The notes under the pieces: generated by a model
What the model was told of the DNA's origin: nothing
The model's input: the letters and a program-made list of their open reading frames with translations, nothing else
Database searches by the model: none
Assembly: GCF_042648365.1 (NCBI RefSeq)
Contig: NZ_JBHRXI010000044.1
Coordinates: 1 to 57,865, forward strand
Direction of reading: 5' to 3'
Source: Lutimaribacter_A marinistellae
Lineage (GTDB): Bacteria > Pseudomonadota > Alphaproteobacteria > Rhodobacterales > Rhodobacteraceae
Length of the DNA stretch: 57,865 bases
Shown: positions 1 through 8,864 of the stretch, piece after piece
Layout: every line of letters starts with the position of its first letter
Position numbering within the stretch: position 1 is the first letter of the stretch
Made by a program: the position numbers and the translations under genes

Positions 1-321
1 TTCGGCCAGTGGGGGGACGACCGGCTTTTCGGTGGCAACAACGCCGATCGGCTGGATGGCGGCATCGGCAACGACACCATGACCGGGGGACTCGGCGCAG
101 ATGTTTTCGTCTTCAACACGGTGTTCAACACCGGAACCGATCTGATCACCGGCTGGGGCGACGGGTTTGACCGGATCGAGATCGCGGGGCCGGTGACGCA
201 GGGCGGAACCACGATCACGAGCAACGCAAGTGGCACGCTGATCAGCTGGGCAGGCGGGTCGGCGCAGGTTGACCACGCCACACCGGGCATCGTGACATTT
301 GCCGATATCGACTTCGTTTGA
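1..321 (+). CDS. RTX calcium-binding protein, C-terminal fragment (5' end outside window)
   Basis: The reading frame is open from base 1 and ends at TGA 319-321, so only the last 106 residues are seen. It starts inside glycine/aspartate nonapeptide repeats (GGNNADRLDGGIGNDTMTGG), which in RTX proteins bind calcium in a parallel beta-roll after export. After them comes the usual non-repetitive tail (LGADVFVFNTVFNTGTDLI, then hydrophobic and acidic patches) ending in DIDFV. Such tails carry the uncleaved C-terminal type I secretion signal. The N-terminal domain is not visible, so the function cannot be given. It converges on the acyl-CoA dehydrogenase gene, with a hairpin between them. Confidence 0.85.
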   Translation, partial: FGQWGDDRLFGGNNADRLDGGIGNDTMTGGLGADVFVFNTVFNTGTDLITGWGDGFDRIEIAGPVTQGGTTITSNASGTLISWAGGSAQVDHATPGIVTFADIDFV

Positions 322-407
322 GCCTTTGATCGACAGGGATCGGCCCCGTCCGCATCAGTGTTCCGAGGCGACATGCCTGCCTTGCATGTTCGTCCGGTTA
401 ACGCAGA

Positions 408-436
408 ACCACGCCCCCCGCGGTCAGGGGCGTGGT
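408..436. terminator. Hairpin between convergent genes, possible bidirectional terminator
   Basis: A perfect 10-bp GC-rich stem (ACCACGCCCC paired with GGGGCGTGGT) with a 9-nt loop lies between the stop of the RTX gene and the stop of the acyl-CoA dehydrogenase gene. Neither strand has a clear T-run after it, so intrinsic termination is likely but not certain. Confidence 0.5.
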
Positions 437-454
437 CCGTTACGGTTCAGAAAG

Positions 455-1645
455 TCACGCGCCGTGCGCTGCTTTCCATTCGCGCTTGATCTTCTTGGCA
501 AGGCTCCACTTGTGCACTTCCGTGGGGCCGTCGTAAATGCGGAAGGCCCGAATTTCACGAAAGACTTGTTCGACGATCGTGTCGGCCGTTACACCTTGAC
601 CGCCCATGCATTGCACACAGCGGTCCGCAACGCGCATCAATGCCTCGGAAACGGCAACCTTGGCCATCGAGCTTTCGGCTCCGCCGGGCGAGCCACTGTC
701 AAGCACGTCGGCGCACCAGTAGATCATCAATTCCGCCTGTTTCAGATCCATCAGGTTCTCAGCCAGCATGAAGCCCACGCCTTCGTGGTCGATCAACTGT
801 TTGCCGAAAGCCATTCGCCGATTGGCATAATCCGTGGCGATCTCGTGAGCGCGCACGCAGGCACCGAGCCAGCGCATGCAATGGCTCAGTCGTGCGGGCG
901 CCAGACGGACCTGAGCGTATTTGAAACCTTCGCCGGAGTCTCCCAGCATTTGGCTCGCCGGTACGCGCAGATTGTCGATGGTGATGACGGCATGTCCACC
1001 GGGCATGGAACTGTCGATGGTGTCCATCACGCGTTCGATCCGGATTGCCGGGTCCGGCAGGTCGACGAGGAACATGCAGGCGCCATCGTCCGATTTGGCC
1101 ATGATGATACCCATGCCAGCCCCATCTGCGCCGGTGATATAGGTCTTGCGCCCGTTGATCACCCAATGATTGCCATCCAGTTTGCAGGTTGTGAGCATCA
1201 TTGAAGGATCGGATCCTGCGCCCCCGTCTTCCGCGGGTTCAGTCATAAAGAAAGCGGTGCGCATGCCGCCGTCGACCATTCGGGACAAGTAACGTTCCTT
1301 CAATTCGGGCGAGGCGACCTTACCCAACAGGAACATGTTGCCCTCGTCCGGTGCGCATGTGTGGCACGCAAGCGGCCCCAGCGGCGAAAGCCCCGACCGG
1401 ATAAGAACCGCTGCTGTTTCTCGCTGTGTCAGGTGCCCGCCATCGTCGAGAATATGGGGCGTCATCACTCCGGCTTTACGCGCAAGTTCTTTCAACTCCA
1501 TCGACAGATCCTCGGACGGGCCATGACCGCCAAGGCGGCTGTCGCGCTCGAAGGGAATTACTTCTTTTCTGACGAAAGCTTCGACCCTGTCGGCGATTGC
1601 AAGCGCCCGGTCAGATATTCCATCGCGTTGAAGCAGTTTACTCAT
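455..1645 (-). CDS. Acyl-CoA dehydrogenase (ACAD10/11-like)
   Basis: This 396-residue protein has the three-part acyl-CoA dehydrogenase fold: an N-terminal helical region, a middle beta domain with the FAD-contacting motif FFMTEPAEDGGAGSDPSM (about residues 132-150), and a C-terminal four-helix domain with CMGGQGVTAD near 345. The family oxidises acyl-CoA to 2-enoyl-CoA and passes electrons to ETF. The usual catalytic Glu lies in a YEGT motif. Here the matching segment is IYDGPTEVH, with Asp, as in the ACAD10/11 type. It follows an acyl-CoA ligase gene on the same strand 81 bp away, so I infer it oxidises the CoA ester that the ligase makes. The start is ATG 1645, with only a weak Shine-Dalgarno. 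Confidence 0.9.
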   Translation of the reverse strand: MSKLLQRDGISDRALAIADRVEAFVRKEVIPFERDSRLGGHGPSEDLSMELKELARKAGVMTPHILDDGGHLTQRETAAVLIRSGLSPLGPLACHTCAPDEGNMFLLGKVASPELKERYLSRMVDGGMRTAFFMTEPAEDGGAGSDPSMMLTTCKLDGNHWVINGRKTYITGADGAGMGIIMAKSDDGACMFLVDLPDPAIRIERVMDTIDSSMPGGHAVITIDNLRVPASQMLGDSGEGFKYAQVRLAPARLSHCMRWLGACVRAHEIATDYANRRMAFGKQLIDHEGVGFMLAENLMDLKQAELMIYWCADVLDSGSPGGAESSMAKVAVSEALMRVADRCVQCMGGQGVTADTIVEQVFREIRAFRIYDGPTEVHKWSLAKKIKREWKAAHGA

Positions 1646-1726
1646 TCGGGTTGGTCCAGTTCTTCTGTGCCGGATTATCTGTCCGGCGGGTTAGTTGTGT
1701 ACGTCGTATTTCGGCGGGGTTCGTTC

Positions 1727-3319
1727 TCACCGGTCGATGAAGCCGAGGTCCTGCCTGATCTGGCGTTTCATGATCTTGCCGTTTGCATTGCGGGGCAGGG
1801 GTGTCTCGAGAAAGGTATAGCTTTCAGGGCATTGATAGTCGGCAAGTTCCGCTGCGCAGGTCGCGGTCAAGTCCGCCTCGTCCACCGCGTTGGGCGTCAC
1901 CGACAAAACGGCATGGACACGTTCGCCCAAGATTTGGCAGGGCTTGGCGACAACAGCAGCCTCGATCACCCCGGGGCACGCGGCCAGCACACTTTCGACC
2001 TGTGCGCTGAAAATCTTGTGGCCACCCCGGTTCACCATGTCTTTCCTTCGATCATGAACGTAGACGAACCCATCCTCGTCGATCGTTCCGATATCGCCGG
2101 ACTTCCAGAAACCGGCAGCGAATTCACGGGCATCGGCCTCGGGGTTGCGCCAGTATCCGGGTACCACCATCGCCCCCCTGATCCAAAGCTCTCCGATCTC
2201 GCCGGCCGGCAATTCGCGGCCGGTCTCGTCCATGATGCAGATCTCGGCCCCAGGCACGGGGCGCCCCACGGACAGTCGGCGCGCGGCAGTATGCTCCGCA
2301 GGCATAACCGTGGCTGGCGATGTCAATTCAGTTGCCCCATAGGCATTCATCAGCCCAAGTCCGGGCAGGGCTTCGGCCAGCTTCTCGATGGTTGCAGCAG
2401 GCATCGATGCTCCGCCATACCCTCCCACACGCCATTCTGAGAGGTCATAGTCACTCAGTTCGGTCTGATGCAGGCAGAGATTGTACATCGCGGGTACCAT
2501 GAGCGAGCAGGTCATTCGTTCGCGTGCGGCGCATTCGAGGAATCTGGCAGCCTTGAATTCCCGCATTATCACGATGGTGCCACCGGCGCGGACAAGTGTA
2601 TGTATCCCCGCCACCAGACCCGTGACATGGTTCATCGGGACGACGACAATCGTCCTGTCCTTGGACCCAAGGCCCATCGTGACAACGAAATTGGTGGCTG
2701 AATGAACGATACCCAAACCGGTCAGCGTTGCGCCCTTGGGAACACCAGTCGTACCGGAAGTGAAGAGGATCGTGGCGACTTCATCCTCGTTGACCTGCTT
2801 CGGAACCGTCAGCGGGGATGACTGACGCAATTCCTCGTAGTCGGAAAACCCTTCGGCTTCACCGACCGAGATGCTTCGTTTCCGAGCGGGCGTTTCGCCT
2901 GACGGGGGCACAAGGTGAGCAAACTCAGCGTCGACCACCAGTGCAACCGCCTCGGACGCCACCAAAGCGTGCCTGATACCGGGCATCTGGTCCCTTACGC
3001 TCAGGGGGACAGTGATTGCGCCAATCCGTGCAGCGGCGTAAAGTAGCACGACGAATGGAATGCCATTCCCAAGCAGCATTGCCAGCCTGTCACCCTTTTG
3101 TACGCCCTGCGCGCTCAGCCCTGCTGCAACGCGCCCGACCTCGGCGTCGAATTGGGCATATGTCAGGCGAACATCACCGCAAATCAGCGCCTCGTTATCA
3201 GGGTGCTTCGCGACGGCCTCCTCAAGTAGACCGTGCAGACTGCGCGGCCTCTCGGCATAGCAGGCGACCACCCGGTCGCCATAGTGCAACTCGCGCCGCA
3301 ACGACGGCTCATCGGTCAT
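1727..3319 (-). CDS. AMP-dependent acyl-CoA synthetase/ligase
   Basis: This 530-residue ANL-superfamily adenylating enzyme converts a carboxylic acid to its CoA thioester through an acyl-AMP. The visible core motifs are the P-loop ILFTSGTTGVPKGATLT (about 185-201), NAYGATELTSPA (about 317-328), KSGDIGTIDEDGFVYVHDRR (about 408-427) and the C-terminal catalytic lysine in NANGKIMKRQ (about 514). Length is normal for the family. The exact acid cannot be read from sequence. Its neighbours are an acyl-CoA dehydrogenase downstream, and a FadR-type regulator and a branched-chain-amino-acid-type ABC transporter upstream. I infer activation of a carboxylic acid imported by that transporter. Confidence 0.92.
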   Translation of the reverse strand: MTDEPSLRRELHYGDRVVACYAERPRSLHGLLEEAVAKHPDNEALICGDVRLTYAQFDAEVGRVAAGLSAQGVQKGDRLAMLLGNGIPFVVLLYAAARIGAITVPLSVRDQMPGIRHALVASEAVALVVDAEFAHLVPPSGETPARKRSISVGEAEGFSDYEELRQSSPLTVPKQVNEDEVATILFTSGTTGVPKGATLTGLGIVHSATNFVVTMGLGSKDRTIVVVPMNHVTGLVAGIHTLVRAGGTIVIMREFKAARFLECAARERMTCSLMVPAMYNLCLHQTELSDYDLSEWRVGGYGGASMPAATIEKLAEALPGLGLMNAYGATELTSPATVMPAEHTAARRLSVGRPVPGAEICIMDETGRELPAGEIGELWIRGAMVVPGYWRNPEADAREFAAGFWKSGDIGTIDEDGFVYVHDRRKDMVNRGGHKIFSAQVESVLAACPGVIEAAVVAKPCQILGERVHAVLSVTPNAVDEADLTATCAAELADYQCPESYTFLETPLPRNANGKIMKRQIRQDLGFIDR

Positions 3320-3355
3320 GATTCAATTTCCACTTCTGCGCATTTACTTGGTCTG

Positions 3356-4123
3356 TCATTTCTGCGTCTTCCTTTTGTTCATCAGCCGTGTCGCAGCGGC
3401 GGCGATGGGCTTGTCGAGGGGTAGGCCGGCCTGGACATACCCCCGTTTGAAATCAGCGATATGCCGCGCCATCCAATCGCGTGCGGTTGCGCCATCACGC
3501 GCGCGGATCGCCTCGATCACGTGATGATGCGCAACCAACTGCCGCGCCATTGCTTGCGGGAGTTCAGGGATCAGCGCTTCGGTACCGCTGTAAAGCAGGA
3601 AGCCGATCGGCTCGCGCGCCATCTGCAGAACGCGGTTCTTGCTGGCGGCCGCTACGCTGGAGTGAAACTCGGTGTCGATTTCCACCGTCTCCGTTCCATT
3701 GCCTTCGGCCGCCATGAGCTGCGTGTGGATCCGGTCCAGATCGGCTATATCGTCTGCATCGGCGTGGCGCGCCGCCAACTCGGCAGCCAGCGGTTCGGTC
3801 GCGATAGCGACGTTCCAAAGTTCATCGAAGGTAACGTCCAACATGCTGAGCGCCCGGCTTTGGCGGGAAGACAACTCTTCCATGCGCGGAATACTCACGA
3901 TCATCTTGCGCGGCGATATCCGTCGCACGAAACCTTCACTTTCGAGGCGACGAATACCTTCCCGGACGGTCGACCGGTTGACATTGAACATGTTGGCCAT
4001 CTTGATTTCACCGGGCAACCGGTCACCCGGTTTCAGTGAGCCGTCGATGATCTGGGCCTCAATCTCGCTCGATACCTGCTCGTAGGCATGTTTTACGCGC
4101 AGGGGGGTCGCTTTGAATGGCAT
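3356..4123 (-). CDS. GntR-family regulator, FadR/FCD subfamily
   Basis: A 255-residue DNA-binding regulator. The N-terminal winged helix-turn-helix (about 10-75) contains LKPGDRLPGEIKMA and NRSTVREGIRRLESEGFV, the GntR recognition-helix pattern. The C-terminal FCD helical domain has the expected metal or effector ligands in DTEFHSS, HHHVIEA and ARHIADF. FCD regulators usually repress catabolic genes until an organic acid or acyl-CoA binds. I start at ATG 4123; a TTG two codons upstream is the alternative. It sits between the ligase gene and livF on the same strand, so it probably controls this cluster. A dyad at 8986-9006 is a candidate operator. Confidence 0.9.
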   Translation of the reverse strand: MPFKATPLRVKHAYEQVSSEIEAQIIDGSLKPGDRLPGEIKMANMFNVNRSTVREGIRRLESEGFVRRISPRKMIVSIPRMEELSSRQSRALSMLDVTFDELWNVAIATEPLAAELAARHADADDIADLDRIHTQLMAAEGNGTETVEIDTEFHSSVAAASKNRVLQMAREPIGFLLYSGTEALIPELPQAMARQLVAHHHVIEAIRARDGATARDWMARHIADFKRGYVQAGLPLDKPIAAAATRLMNKRKTQK

Positions 4124-4195
4124 GGGCAATCTACTTCTTTCCGGGCCGATCCGAGCGATGTGTCGTGGTCATGGTCCGAGCAAGGATGGAAATCT

Positions 4196-4876
4196 TCATG
4201 TGGCTCCGGCCAATGCATGATCGATCACGTTGACCTTGATAATTTCGCCTCGCTCGATCACGGACTCGCGTTGCAGCAGGTCAAGCGAATGGCTCAACTC
4301 TGACTGCGCAATCAGCACGGACAGCCCTTCTTCCTTCAATGATGCGATGACCTCGGAGATACGCTTGGCCAAAGCAGGCGCCACTCCCTCGAAGGGCTCA
4401 TCAAGCAGCAGAAGCTTTTGCCCGGCGATCAAGGCCCGTCCAAGCGCTACCATCTTCTGTTGCCCTCCGGACAACAGTAGCGCCTTGCGCGAGGCCATCT
4501 CGGTCAGTTCGGGCATCAGATCATAAACGAAGCCGAGGCCCGTCGCCGCGTCGATGTCCTTGTTGACCCAGGCCGGCAGCAGCATGTTTTCTTCGACCGT
4601 GAGATCGGGAACGAGGCGGCGGTCCTCCGGCATGTAACCGAAGCCCAGCAGCGCCCGCTGGCGCGGCGGCATGTTCGAGATATCTTCGCCGTTCCAAAGA
4701 ACCTTGCCAGCGGAAAGAGTCGCCAGCCCTGTTATGGTGCGCAATACTGTGGTCTTTCCAGCACCGTTGCGACCGACGAGACCCATACGCTCGCCTGTCC
4801 CGACTTCAAGGCTCACTCCGCGCAAGATCGGCGCGGCTTGAATTTTGACTTCGACATTTTCGAGTTTGAGTGTCAT
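4196..4876 (-). CDS. livF: ABC transporter ATP-binding protein, LivF type
   Basis: A 226-residue cytoplasmic ATPase of the hydrophobic/branched-chain amino-acid (HAAT) ABC family. It shows Walker A VGRNGAGKTT (about 35-44), the signature LLSGGQQKMVALGRAL (about 133-148), and Walker B KLLLLDEPFEGVAP with the catalytic Glu. The start ATG overlaps the stop of livG by 4 nt, implying translational coupling. With livG it would energise the LivM/LivH permease. HAAT relatives also import aromatic acids, amides and urea, and the ligase and dehydrogenase neighbours argue for a carboxylic acid here rather than leucine. Confidence 0.9.
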   Translation of the reverse strand: MTLKLENVEVKIQAAPILRGVSLEVGTGERMGLVGRNGAGKTTVLRTITGLATLSAGKVLWNGEDISNMPPRQRALLGFGYMPEDRRLVPDLTVEENMLLPAWVNKDIDAATGLGFVYDLMPELTEMASRKALLLSGGQQKMVALGRALIAGQKLLLLDEPFEGVAPALAKRISEVIASLKEEGLSVLIAQSELSHSLDLLQRESVIERGEIIKVNVIDHALAGAT

Positions 4877-5625
4877 CCGGGCGCCCCTGTCACGTAACGT
4901 TGCACTTCGGGGTCCGACAGCACTTCGTCCGGTGCATCGTCTGCGATAACTCTGCCGTCATAAAAGGCCAGAACCCGTTCCGAATAGCGGGTCACGATAT
5001 CCATGTCGTGCTCGACAAAGATGACGGTCACACCGGTCGAGCGTAGGGCTTCCATCACGAGATCCATGATCGGGAATTTCTCGTCCGCAGCCACGCCCGA
5101 GGTGGGCTCGTCCAACAGCATGATCTGAGTGTCTCCAGCCATCGCCATTGCAATGTCGAGCAGCTTCTTGACCCCACCTGACAGCTCCGGGATCAGCCGG
5201 TTTCGGTGTTCTGCGATGTTGAATCGTTCCAGCGTTTCCATTGCCCGGTCGCGGGCTTTGCGATCGTGGGCCTTTCGTAGGAATGATGGCCCCTTCTCGG
5301 CGTGGATCGCGTCAGCGACCAGAATGTTTTCTTCGACCGTAAGCTCGTTGCAAAGCTGTGCGATCTGGAAGGAGCGGTGAATACCCAGACGCGTTATCTC
5401 TCGCGGGGACATGCCGATGATGCTTCGACCACCGAAATTGATCTGGCCCGCGTCCGGCCTGATATAGCCCGTCACCATGTTGACGAAGGTAGTTTTACCT
5501 GCGCCGTTGGTGCCGATCAGCGAATACACTGCGCCCTCTGGAACGGTGACGGAGATATCTTTGGCGGCTGTGACCGCCCCAAAGGTTTTCTGGACGTCGC
5601 GAACTTCGAGAGAACCCCTGCTCAT
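4873..5625 (-). CDS. livG: ABC transporter ATP-binding protein, LivG type
   Basis: A 250-residue ATPase with Walker A IGTNGAGKTTFVN (about 37-49), signature ELSGGVKKLLDIAMAMAG (about 147-164), and Walker B QIMLLDEPTSGVA followed by the H-loop IFVEHDMD. The C-terminal extension with VLAFYDGRVIADDAP is typical of LivG. The signature has V where most have Q/E, which is within the variation of the family. It overlaps livM by 4 nt at its start and livF by 4 nt at its end. It forms the nucleotide-binding heterodimer with LivF. Confidence 0.9.
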   Translation of the reverse strand: MSRGSLEVRDVQKTFGAVTAAKDISVTVPEGAVYSLIGTNGAGKTTFVNMVTGYIRPDAGQINFGGRSIIGMSPREITRLGIHRSFQIAQLCNELTVEENILVADAIHAEKGPSFLRKAHDRKARDRAMETLERFNIAEHRNRLIPELSGGVKKLLDIAMAMAGDTQIMLLDEPTSGVAADEKFPIMDLVMEALRSTGVTVIFVEHDMDIVTRYSERVLAFYDGRVIADDAPDEVLSDPEVQRYVTGAPG

Positions 5626-6560
5626 GCCTCACGACCTTTCCGTCGTCCGACAAGCGATCCCAGGCCGTTGGGCAGGACGATGATCACCACGAGCAGGAAG
5701 ATCCCGAGAGCCAATTGCCAGGTGTTCGGGAAGTAGAGATTCGAAAACGACCGTACGAGTTCGAGGATGATAGCCGCGACAAAGACCGCTGGCACAGATA
5801 GATATCCGGCCAGAATGGCAACGAAAACGAACTCGCCCGACGTCGTCCAGAAGGCGAATTCCGGATCTACGTGGCCAAGCGCCAGCGCCGCGATCGTTCC
5901 GCCTATCCCTCCGAGAACCGCACCAAAGACGTAGTTGTAGGTCATGATGTTGCGCACCGAAGCCCCGAGGTATTCGATCCTCAGTTCGTTGTCGCGCGTG
6001 GCAAGCGTCAGCAACCCACGCTCGCTGTCGAAGTAAACGCGCATCAGGGTTCCGGCGATGACGACAATCACAACGACGTAAAGGTAAAGTGCCGTCTGCA
6101 ATGGACGCCCCTCTGGTGCCCAACCCAGGAATGTCGGGGCGGCAATGTTCAGACCGTCTGTCCCGCCGATGAAACTCATCTTGGATAGTGAGCCATAGAG
6201 AACCATCGACAGAGCCAGGGACAGCATCGCAAAGAATATGCCGCGATAGTTGGATAGCAGAGGTCCAAAGGCCATACCCACCAAAAGGCAAACCAAAGCG
6301 CTCAGCAGTGTCAGCAAAAAGATGTCCGATATGCCGAACTGATTGGCGACCAGTGTGGCTGTGTAGGCTCCGAGGCAGTAGTACAGGCCTTGTCCAAAGG
6401 AAACGACGCCGCCCCTCATCATGCCCACGATGCCCAGGCACACCAGTCCTTTGGCCAACGCCATTGCGCATAAGAACATCGCCCAGTCGGGTAGCACGAC
6501 TGCCCCTGCAGCTAGGATGGCAAGTGCGATGAGTGAACTGGCAAGCAGTTTCGTTGGCAT
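5622..6560 (-). CDS. livM: ABC transporter permease, LivM type
   Basis: A 312-residue inner-membrane permease with about eight to ten hydrophobic segments. The family pattern GGVVSFGQGLYYCLGAYTAT (about 50-69) and the cytoplasmic coupling loop LRIEYLGASVRNIMTYNYVFGA are visible, as is the C-terminal GLGSLVGRRKGREA. Its start ATG shares one base with the livH stop (TGATG). It pairs with LivH to form the channel. Length and topology are normal for the family. Confidence 0.88.
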   Translation of the reverse strand: MPTKLLASSLIALAILAAGAVVLPDWAMFLCAMALAKGLVCLGIVGMMRGGVVSFGQGLYYCLGAYTATLVANQFGISDIFLLTLLSALVCLLVGMAFGPLLSNYRGIFFAMLSLALSMVLYGSLSKMSFIGGTDGLNIAAPTFLGWAPEGRPLQTALYLYVVVIVVIAGTLMRVYFDSERGLLTLATRDNELRIEYLGASVRNIMTYNYVFGAVLGGIGGTIAALALGHVDPEFAFWTTSGEFVFVAILAGYLSVPAVFVAAIILELVRSFSNLYFPNTWQLALGIFLLVVIIVLPNGLGSLVGRRKGREA

Positions 6561-7462
6561 CAGATCTTCCTCGCCTGGGTTTTTGCAAACAGACCCTCGG
6601 GTCGAAACAGCAGGACGATGGCCATCACGAAGTAGATAATGAAAAGCTCGGCCTCCGGCAGAAGATGAACAGAAGCCGCCCGGCTGACGCCCACCAACAG
6701 CGCCCCGATGGCTGCTCCGGGCACAGAGCCCAAACCCCCGATGATGACCACGGCAAAGGCCACGATGATCACGTTAACGCCCAACCCGGGCGTGACCGAA
6801 ATCATGGGAGCGGTCAGTGCTCCGCCCAGTGCCGCAAGAAATGCACCCGCCGTGAAAGCCCCGAGATAGATCCGCTGGACATTGACGCCCATGGTCTGGC
6901 TCATCTCGGAGTCGTGGATCACCGCCAGTACGATCTTGCCAATCTGCGTATGATTGAGTGTCAGCCAAACCGCGAGGCCTACGATGATTGCGGCGGCGAT
7001 GACGGCGAAGTCATAGCCCACGTAGAAGAGTGGACCGATCTCGACATCGCCCAATAGCGTGTAGGGCTCGTAGACGAAATAGGGGTTCACGCCCCAGATC
7101 AGTTTCATGACGTCTTCGAGAATGAGGAAAACGGCATAGGTTACCAGGACGTTCAAAACCTCGTCTCGGCCGTAGAAGAATCGCAAAAGGCCCCGTTCCA
7201 ACAAAGGACCCAGCACCAACGCTACAAGGAGCGCAGCGAGGATCAGCGCGGCATAGCTGCCGAAGGGAAAAACCTCACCGCCCGAGGCAAAATAAACTCC
7301 GACGAGAGACGCCGAGGCATATGCACCGATCGCGTAAAGGCTGCCATGCGCAATGTTCAAGATGTTGAGCACGCCAAAGACGAGCGTCAGGCCGACGGAG
7401 ACGATGAACAGCCACCCGGCGTAAATCAGTCCATCGACAAGGATGGTTGCCGCAAGATCCAT
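6560..7462 (-). CDS. livH: ABC transporter permease, LivH type
   Basis: A 300-residue permease with about eight membrane segments. The N-terminal pattern LTLVFGVLNILNIAHGSLYA (about 26-45) is the LivH hallmark, and a later VIIGGLGSVPGAAIGALLVG (about 240-259) is also characteristic. It is the first permease gene after the binding-protein gene, from which it is separated by 79 nt containing a strong stem-loop. It is probably co-transcribed with the binding-protein gene at lower abundance. Confidence 0.9.
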   Translation of the reverse strand: MDLAATILVDGLIYAGWLFIVSVGLTLVFGVLNILNIAHGSLYAIGAYASASLVGVYFASGGEVFPFGSYAALILAALLVALVLGPLLERGLLRFFYGRDEVLNVLVTYAVFLILEDVMKLIWGVNPYFVYEPYTLLGDVEIGPLFYVGYDFAVIAAAIIVGLAVWLTLNHTQIGKIVLAVIHDSEMSQTMGVNVQRIYLGAFTAGAFLAALGGALTAPMISVTPGLGVNVIIVAFAVVIIGGLGSVPGAAIGALLVGVSRAASVHLLPEAELFIIYFVMAIVLLFRPEGLFAKTQARKI

Positions 7463-7499
7463 GGATCAGGTGCCTCTGAGTTTTCGTGACGGGAATTTA

Positions 7500-7528
7500 G
7501 CCCGCCGCCGTACTGCGGCGGGCTTTTT
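7500..7528. terminator. Intercistronic stem-loop between binding-protein gene and livH
   Basis: A perfect 9-bp stem (GCCCGCCGC with GCGGCGGGC, 7500-7508 and 7515-7523) has a 6-nt loop. Five Ts follow on the plus strand, so on the minus strand, the direction of the operon, the A-run precedes the stem and it is not a classic intrinsic terminator. I infer an mRNA 3'-end stabiliser or partial terminator that keeps binding-protein message above permease message. Confidence 0.6.
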
Positions 7529-7541
7529 CAGTTGCAAGCGA

Positions 7542-8864
7542 TCAGTCGCACTGTGCGCCGGGGAAACCCTGCGCGATCCACTCCTGCGACTTCATGCCGT
7601 CTGGCGGGTTCACGCAGCGGGCGTCGTAATATTCAACATCCACCAACTCCATCTTGCCAGTCTCTGCATTCCACTTGGTGGTACCGATGGCGTTCGGCTG
7701 AATTGCCTGATGTCCATCGGCAAGGGCCATTTCGATCCGCCCAGATGGCGCGTCCCATGACAGGCCTTTCATGGCTGCCGCCAATTCCTCGCTCGTCGGT
7801 TTCGTTCCGCCGTTCTCGGCCATTGCCTTTTCTATCGCTGTCTTCAGGCCGAAAAGCGCCTGCCACATGCGGAAGGGCGCCTGAACCGGGAAGGTATCGT
7901 ATTCCGCCTCGTAGGCTTGCCACATGGTATCGGTCAGTTCCTGCAACTCGCCGCCGCGCGCGTAAGCTGCGAGCCCGTTGACGCCGCGGGCGCCGAGGAA
8001 GATGCCGTCAGGCATCTTGTCCTGAAGCTGCGGGATCACGTGGTCGCCAGCCGCCAATGCAAGCTGCGCACGTTCGTGCAGGCCACGGGCTGTCGACTGG
8101 ATCAAGAAACCCTGAAGATCGCCACCCCAGTTCGAGGAATGCACCAGCGCCGGCTTCTCGCGTAGCAGCGCTGAGATTTCAGTGCCGTACTGGCCCGCGC
8201 CGAATTTCGGGAAGAGTGCTGTCTTGACCTCGGCATCAGGGTAGAGTTGCTTCATCGAAGCTGTGAAATCGGCCCAGCTGTCCTGGCCCCAGGCGTAATC
8301 CTGATTGAGGCCGGCAAAACTCGGAACGTCGAAATTTCGCGACTTCAGGTAACGCGCTAGGCTGACATTATCCATCGTGGCATGAGCCGCGGTGCGAAAG
8401 ACATATTCATAGCTTCCATCCTCGAATACGCGCGGCGTGCCGCAGTCATAAAGGATGGTGAAAGCCTTGAGTTCATCCGCGACAGGGGGGATGGCGAGGC
8501 AGTCGCCCGAAGACACGTAGCCAACGACCGCATCGACTTCTTCGCGCTGTACCAGATTTCGGAACTCCTGGACTTGTTTGGTGGCACCGCCTGCCTCATC
8601 AACGACGACGACTTCGATGTTCATACCGCCAAAGCCCTTCTGATCGTAGGGCGCAGGCAGTTTGCCACCTTCGTTCAGCATGTCGACCAGCAGCTTGCCG
8701 CCATTCCATGCAGGCACCCCAAAGCTTTCCGCCGCCTGACCGGACAGGAAAGTGATCACGCCGATCTTGAAGGTGTCATCCTGTGCCGATGCAGCGCCGG
8801 AAAATCCTGCCGCCAATGTCATGGCAGTCAGCGCGCCACCAATTCTGGATTTGATCGTCTTCAT
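7542..8864 (-). CDS. ABC transporter periplasmic substrate-binding protein (HAAT type)
   Basis: A 440-residue type 1 periplasmic-binding-fold protein (Leu/Ile/Val-binding-like). The start at ATG 8864 is chosen because GGGAGGAAACC stands directly before it and because the protein then begins with a signal peptide, MKTIKSRIGGALTAM..., cleaved after ASA near residue 26. The mature part opens with FKIGVITFLSGQAAESFG, the usual first strand and helix of the family. It binds the solute in the periplasm and delivers it to LivHM. The ligand is unknown. It heads the minus-strand unit running down to livF, probably reading on to the regulator, ligase and dehydrogenase genes. Confidence 0.92.
   Translation of the reverse strand: MKTIKSRIGGALTAMTLAAGFSGAASAQDDTFKIGVITFLSGQAAESFGVPAWNGGKLLVDMLNEGGKLPAPYDQKGFGGMNIEVVVVDEAGGATKQVQEFRNLVQREEVDAVVGYVSSGDCLAIPPVADELKAFTILYDCGTPRVFEDGSYEYVFRTAAHATMDNVSLARYLKSRNFDVPSFAGLNQDYAWGQDSWADFTASMKQLYPDAEVKTALFPKFGAGQYGTEISALLREKPALVHSSNWGGDLQGFLIQSTARGLHERAQLALAAGDHVIPQLQDKMPDGIFLGARGVNGLAAYARGGELQELTDTMWQAYEAEYDTFPVQAPFRMWQALFGLKTAIEKAMAENGGTKPTSEELAAAMKGLSWDAPSGRIEMALADGHQAIQPNAIGTTKWNAETGKMELVDVEYYDARCVNPPDGMKSQEWIAQGFPGAQCD

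Noticed and set aside
299..1204. Long plus-strand open frame opposite the acyl-CoA dehydrogenase gene
   Set aside because: It is the antisense shadow of a clear minus-strand gene, with Arg/His-rich random composition and no family motif.
1361..2440. 359-codon plus-strand frame spanning the dehydrogenase and ligase genes
   Set aside because: It crosses two real minus-strand genes and their spacer and has no recognisable domain.
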